Shown here in pieces: positions 1 to 3,800 of a stretch of 5,369 nt of DNA. The stretch covers positions 1 to 5,369 of the forward strand of contig JAFDYM010000483.1 of assembly GCA_018267435.1 (NCBI GenBank), read 5' to 3'. How positions within the stretch are numbered: position 1 is the stretch's first letter; the number at the start of each line of letters is the position of its first letter. The DNA comes from Bacteroidota bacterium. GTDB taxonomy: Bacteria; Bacteroidota; Bacteroidia; Chitinophagales; LD1. The notes beneath the pieces are model-generated. The model ran no database searches and was not told the DNA's origin. It saw only the letters and a list, made by a program, of their open reading frames with translations. A program made the translations under genes and the position numbers.

Positions 1-80
1 GACAATTGCTTGCATTAAGGTTATTTTTAAGGGGCGAAATTGAGGATGGAGAGGGGTTAAATATGGGCTACAAGTACTAG
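1..80 (+). CDS. possible 3' end of an upstream gene (partial)
   Basis: The third forward frame is open from the left edge (first full codon at base 3) to a TAG at 78-80. It reads as 25 residues beginning QLLALRLFLRGEIEDG and ending MGYKY. The mix of hydrophobic and charged residues is plausible for the C-terminus of a real protein, and the next gene starts only 13 bases after the stop, as in a compact operon. Twenty-five codons can be open by chance. The second frame is also open, to a TGA at 41-43, so this assignment is weak. I recognise no family. If real, the gene is probably cotranscribed with the small lipoprotein gene that follows, because no terminator is visible between them. Confidence 0.3.
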   Translation, partial: QLLALRLFLRGEIEDGEGLNMGYKY

Positions 81-93
81 TATAAAATTTGTG

Positions 94-432
94 ATGTTGA
101 TACGTGCCTTAATAACGATAATGATTATGCTTTTTGTGGTTGAACTGCAATCATGCTGTTTGCCTTCGCAAAACGAACTGCAGCATATTGCTAAAAGCTT
201 TTATGATACAGAGGTTACCACTATTAATGGCCGCTCAGCAGTTATAAACCAAATATCGATTGTAAATATCCGTAAATACACTTGCGACTCATTGGCTGCC
301 TATGTAAGGCTTAAAGGGATGTACAGCCAATCGGATGGTACGGAGGGTAAAGATTTTGATATAGCACGAAGGCTTACAATTGTTAAAAGGGGCGATGAGT
401 TTCAAGTAGTTAATGAGGTAATCGAGGAGTAA
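94..432 (+). CDS. small predicted lipoprotein of unknown function
   Basis: This is a complete 112-codon frame ending in TAA. The N-terminus (MLIRALITIMIMLFVVELQS followed by CC) has one Arg, a hydrophobic core of about 13 residues, and then cysteines at residues 21-22. That is the layout of a Bacteroidota lipoprotein signal with a loose lipobox (L-Q-S-C), so the mature protein would be lipidated on Cys21 and held in a membrane facing the periplasm or cell surface. The remaining ~90 residues are soluble, mixed alpha/beta in character, and end in a strand-like stretch (LTIVKRGDEFQVVNEVIEE) of the kind that closes small NTF2-like or cystatin-like domains. That resemblance is only suggestive, and I do not recognise the family. 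I chose ATG at 94 over the adjacent GTG at 91 because it is the commoner codon and a TAAAA stretch (83-87) lies at a suitable distance. No Shine-Dalgarno sequence is present. A terminator-like hairpin follows 31 bases after the stop. Confidence 0.72.
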   Translation: MLIRALITIMIMLFVVELQSCCLPSQNELQHIAKSFYDTEVTTINGRSAVINQISIVNIRKYTCDSLAAYVRLKGMYSQSDGTEGKDFDIARRLTIVKRGDEFQVVNEVIEE

Positions 433-463
433 CCTACTGCTTATTAGCGTAGTATGTGCATAT

Positions 464-489
464 AAAAAGTGATTAATAATTGCTTTTTT
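464..489 (+). terminator. AT-rich intrinsic terminator after the lipoprotein gene
   Basis: Bases 464-474 can pair with 478-488 as an 11-bp stem with two G-U wobbles and a 3-base loop (AAT). The right arm runs into six Ts (484-489) and a further T-rich stretch to about 509. Only one G-C pair is present, so the stem is weak, but its position 31 bases after the stop at 432 and its T-run fit a Rho-independent terminator. The left arm starts with five As, so it could also act on the minus strand. Confidence 0.45.
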
Positions 490-576
490 CAGTTTTATTC
501 TTATTCTTTGCACTTGTAGTTGGGTATTGGGCACTACCCTATAATATGGATAAGATCTAACACTAGTTAGAATATG

Positions 577-607
577 CTTGATTATATAGATAATAAGTGT
601 ATTTTTG
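577..607 (+). promoter_or_regulatory. candidate Bacteroidota housekeeping promoter
   Basis: TATTTTTG at 600-607 matches the Bacteroidota -7 element TAnnTTTG at every defined position. CTTG at 577-580 matches three of four bases of the -33 element TTTG, with a 19-base spacer, which is within the usual range. Transcription would begin at about 611-616. No start codon with a long reading frame follows closely. The next gene start is about 240 bases away, beyond a strong terminator hairpin. The promoter therefore serves either a noncoding RNA or a long structured leader. It is the best promoter match I found in the spacer. Confidence 0.5.
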
Positions 608-640
608 CGCGCGTTTTTGAATCTTTATAAAACTATTATA

Positions 641-672
641 GAAGCTAGTTCCTGACCAGCTAGTTTCTAGGA
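641..672 (+). repeat. short tandem direct repeat that can fold as a hairpin
   Basis: AGCTAGTT occurs at 643-650 and again at 658-665, exactly 15 bases apart, and both copies are followed by a pyrimidine and CT. The two 15-base units (643-657, 658-672) agree at 10 of 15 positions. Because CTAG is self-complementary, the region can also fold: 641-648 pairs with 660-667 as eight pairs, one of them G-U, around an 11-base loop. It could be a protein-binding pair of half-sites or a stem of the candidate RNA. Its role is unknown. Confidence 0.4.
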
Positions 673-678
673 CACACA

Positions 679-770
679 TTAGTATTGGTTTGTTTATCGA
701 CTTGATTTGTATGTGTTACATAGCTTATGCTTTGTAGTTCATGCCAAGTCTATATATAATCTAATATTGA
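679..770 (+). other. long imperfect stem-loop in the spacer
   Basis: Bases 679-704 can pair with 745-770 over 26 positions. The inner six pairs are GACTTG (699-704) with CAAGTC (745-750). Outside these come a C-U mismatch, three pairs, a U-U mismatch, four pairs, a U-U mismatch and ten more pairs, giving 23 pairs in total, of which four are G-U. Evenly spaced single mismatches of this kind are typical of a structured RNA stem rather than a terminator. The 40-base apical part (705-744) can form a small hairpin, TATGT (710-714) with ACATA (718-722), or alternatively CATA (719-722) with TATG (726-729). No T-run follows the long stem directly; an A-rich stretch leads into the terminator at 786. 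Confidence 0.5.
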
Positions 771-785
771 AATAAAAAATAAGCG

Positions 786-837
786 AAAAGCAGCAATGGT
801 CAGGTGCGTATGCATCCCATTGCTGCTTTTGTTTTTT
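786..837 (+). terminator. strong Rho-independent terminator next to the giant gene start
   Basis: Bases 786-799 (AAAAGCAGCAATGG) and 817-830 are perfect 14-base reverse complements enclosing a 17-base loop. The right arm ends in TTTT, then G and six Ts (832-837), giving a clear U-tract on the plus strand. The left arm begins with four As and is preceded by an A-rich stretch, so the element could work in both directions. It ends only 15 bases before the first ATG of the next gene. It therefore either ends an upstream RNA and insulates that gene, or conditionally blocks entry into it. I saw no clear promoter between it and the ATG. Confidence 0.82.
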
Positions 838-840
838 AGC

Positions 841-852
841 TAAAACAGCATT
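841..852 (+). promoter_or_regulatory. A-rich translation start region of the giant gene
   Basis: TAAAA at 841-845 sits seven bases before the ATG at 853. Many Bacteroidota genes lack a Shine-Dalgarno sequence and have an A-rich stretch at this position instead. This is the main support for using the first ATG rather than the in-frame ATGs at 907 or 928. The TAA at 841-843 is also the last in-frame stop before the gene, so the coding frame cannot begin earlier. Confidence 0.35.
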
Positions 853-3800
853 ATGAGCAATAGCACTACGCCCTGTCATTCATCTTCTTTTTCAAAGCAT
901 ATAGCTATGTATAATCGTACCCCTGCTATGAAGCCAATAGTTGGCTTTATATTATTGGCATTTGCCTTTCTTTTGTTTACACCTATAGCTGCTTCTGCTC
1001 AACAAGCTAGCCCTATAGCAAGTTCGGCAAGAGAAGAGCGTTATAAGGATGCTTTAAAGGAAAGCCATAACACTATTTATTTTACCGAAAACAAGGGCCA
1101 GTGGGAGCCTTCGGTAGTAATGCAGGGGCATACCAATGTAGGTTCGCTCGTTATAAAGAAAGACCAGATGTACTTCTTGTCGAAGAAAGGAGGACATCAT
1201 GATGAGGAAGGAGAGGAGCACGAAGATGCAGAAGAGCATGAAGAAGATGAGGAAGACGAATCTTACGAGGTTCATGGTTGGGGAATATTCTTCGATGGCA
1301 TGAATACTAACTTCCGTACATCTACAAGTAATGAAATTGTTACTAAGTACAATTATTTTTTAGGTAATAACCCTTCACATTGGGCTAGCAATGTAAATGC
1401 ATATGGCGATGTAACCATGCATGGTATATATAATGGTATAGACTTGCGTATGTACAGCCAGGAAGATCACGCTTTAGAGTTTGACTGGATAGTAAACCCA
1501 GGTGCCGACTATAGGGATATAGTTATGCGCTTTAAAGGCCAAGAAGGTTTAAGAGTAGATGAAAAAGGGCATTTGGCAGTTAAGCTACATTTTGATGAGG
1601 TAAAGTTTGATATACCAGAAGCTTATCAAATAATAGATGGTAAAAAGGTAGAGGTAAAAGTTGCATTTAAAGTGAAAGGCGACGTGGCAACTTTTGCTGT
1701 TGATGGAAAAGTTGACAGCCGATATGCATTGATTATTGATCCGAGCCTTAAATGGGGTACTTGGTTTGATAATAACGATAACGGATTTGACGAGTACCTA
1801 TATGCAGTAGACTATGATAATAGCGGTAACGTATACTGTGGTGGTAAGATAAATGTACAGGTTTCTAACGCTTATATAACTCCTGGAGTATTTGGCTATG
1901 ATGCATCTTACAATAATGGTGTAGATGCTATATTATATAAAATAAAGGCCGATGGTACCGATGTACTTGTAGTAACTTATTATGGAGGATCTGGTAATGA
2001 TGGTATTTATGGTGTTAGTCTTTCGCCCGATAAATCGGTAATTTACACTTGCGGTACATCTAATGGTACAATACCAACTACATCTGGAGCTTTCGATACA
2101 TCCAATGATGATGATGATGGTTTCGTAGCTGTATTTCCTGCTTCAACATTTGGTAGCCTAACGTATGCTACCTATTTAGGTGGCAGCGGTAATGCTGATC
2201 AGATGGTTTCTGTACGTGGACTTTCTAACAACAGCTTTGTGGTGGGTGGTACTGTTAACGGTGCGTTGCCTGCTTCATATATATCTGGTGCCTACGATGC
2301 CACTTATTCGGGTAGTACCGAAATGTATATAGCCAAGTTTACTACATTCAGTACCTTGGCTTTTGGTACTTATGTGGGCGGTAGCGATGTAGAACAGTTA
2401 AATGACTTACAAGTATTTAGCGATGGAGCTTTGGCATTTACGGGCTATACAGCCAGTTCAACAGCTACTTTTCCTGGATTGGTTAGCACAGGTGGAGCAG
2501 CAGGTAACGGCCGCGATGGTGTAGTAGGTGTTATACCTGCAAACGGTGGTACTTTTAGTATGTTGAGCCGCATAGGCGGTTCGGGTGTTGATGAGTTTTA
2601 TGGTTTGGCCATAGGGCCTTTCGATACCTTGTTTATAACAGGTATTACGCAAAGCAGTAACTTGCCATTAGGCCCTGGTGCTAGTGCTTCTACACGTTTC
2701 GATGTAACAGCTAATGGGTCGGAAGATGCATTTATAGGTAAGATACCTCGTACTGGTGGTGCCAATAGTTGGATTGCCACTTATTTTGGTGGTAGCGGAA
2801 ACGACCGTGGTAACACCTTAAGAACCTACACCCCTTATGCTATAATGGTGTTTGGGGAAACTGGTTCAAACAATTTTCCTGTATTGAATTTGGCTGACGG
2901 CGGTGCGTTCTACGATGGAACATTCAATGGTGGCAGTTGGGATATATTCTGGATGGTATTGGGTACAGATTTGCGTACGCAATACTTTGCAACTTATGTA
3001 GGTGGTGGACAAAACGATTATTTAGGTGCAACCGGTGCGCCGCGTGGTAGTAACCACTTTGTGGTAGAAGGTGACACCTTAATAACATTAGGTACTACCG
3101 TACACAGCCGTACGCTACAGCCTACTGTTATAGGACCAACTACTGGCTCGTTGGCTGTATTTGACCCTGTAAATACTGAAGATACTGATAATGATGACTT
3201 ACACTTGATTTTTAAATGGCGCCTTGGTGGTAACCTTTTGAACTTTGATTACGGCGATGCGCCTGTAAGCTATGGAACTCCACATCACTATATATTTAAT
3301 AGTATTAAGCTAGGTGCAAATATTGATAGGGAAGATTTTCACCCATTAGCACCCGGCACTAGGGCAAATGACGATGACTTGAATGGAGCTTCGCCCGATG
3401 ATGAAGATGCTATAGCAGGAACACAAGTAATGATAGAGGATAGTGCCTTGGCATACAATGTAACTTTCCCTATTACAAATAGTACTGGTGGTTCGGCATA
3501 TGTTATGGGTTGGATAGACTTTAACCGTAACGGAGCTTTTGAAAGCTCGGAACAAGCTAAACAAACGGTAGCTAACGGTGCAACCTCAGCTACATTGAGT
3601 TGGACAGTTCCATCTTTATGGTCGGCAGGAAGCATAGATACCAGTTATCTACGCTTGCGTATTACTGCAGATGCTGCATACAACGTAACAAACCCTTCGC
3701 CTAGTGCGGGTCCAGCTTTGAACGGTGAAGTAGAAGACTATTTGGTGATACGTTACCATTGTGTTGATTTGACACCTGCATTGGTTACTACACAAAACCC

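Larger units (their letters stand above)
610..837 (+). ncRNA. candidate structured small RNA or attenuated leader
   Basis: This stretch lies between a consensus-like promoter (577-607) and a strong intrinsic terminator (786-837), and it contains no worthwhile reading frame. Three internal pairings are visible. Bases 610-618 pair with 775-785 (CGC with GCG, one G-U, and a U-run with an A-run, around a 2-base bulge), which would close the molecule. Bases 641-648 pair with 660-667. Bases 679-704 pair with 745-770 as a long interrupted helix. The promoter-structure-terminator arrangement is what an independent trans-acting RNA of about 225 nt would show. It could instead be a cis-acting leader of the giant surface-protein gene, whose first ATG lies 15 bases past the T-run. 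I cannot match it to a known RNA. It lacks landmarks of tmRNA, RNase P RNA or SRP RNA. A divergent 6S-type RNA is conceivable, but the layout is not the standard one. Confidence 0.35.

Noticed and set aside
22..29. TATTTTTA as a -7 element for the lipoprotein gene
   Set aside because: It matches five of six defined bases, but the -33 element would fall before the window, so it cannot be judged.
289..534. Minus-strand open frame of 81 codons
   Set aside because: It overlaps the lipoprotein gene and its terminator, its composition is not protein-like, and it has no start-region signal.
514..545. Sigma70-like TATAAT (540-545) with TTGTAG or TTGGGT upstream
   Set aside because: Spacers of 20 or 14 bases are poor, and Bacteroidota use a different promoter consensus; likely chance in AT-rich DNA.
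522..571. Two small hairpins (522-526/535-539 and 556-561/566-571)
   Set aside because: Stems of 5 and 6 bp, with no T-run or context; expected by chance.
574..630. Eighteen-codon plus-strand frame starting with ATG at 574
   Set aside because: It overlaps the predicted promoter, is very short, and has no A-rich start region; a leader peptide cannot be supported.
610..837. Assignment of the spacer RNA as 6S, tmRNA, SRP RNA or RNase P RNA
   Set aside because: No diagnostic landmarks of the last three were seen, and the helix layout is not the standard 6S closing stem, central bubble and terminal stem; it is left as an unassigned candidate.
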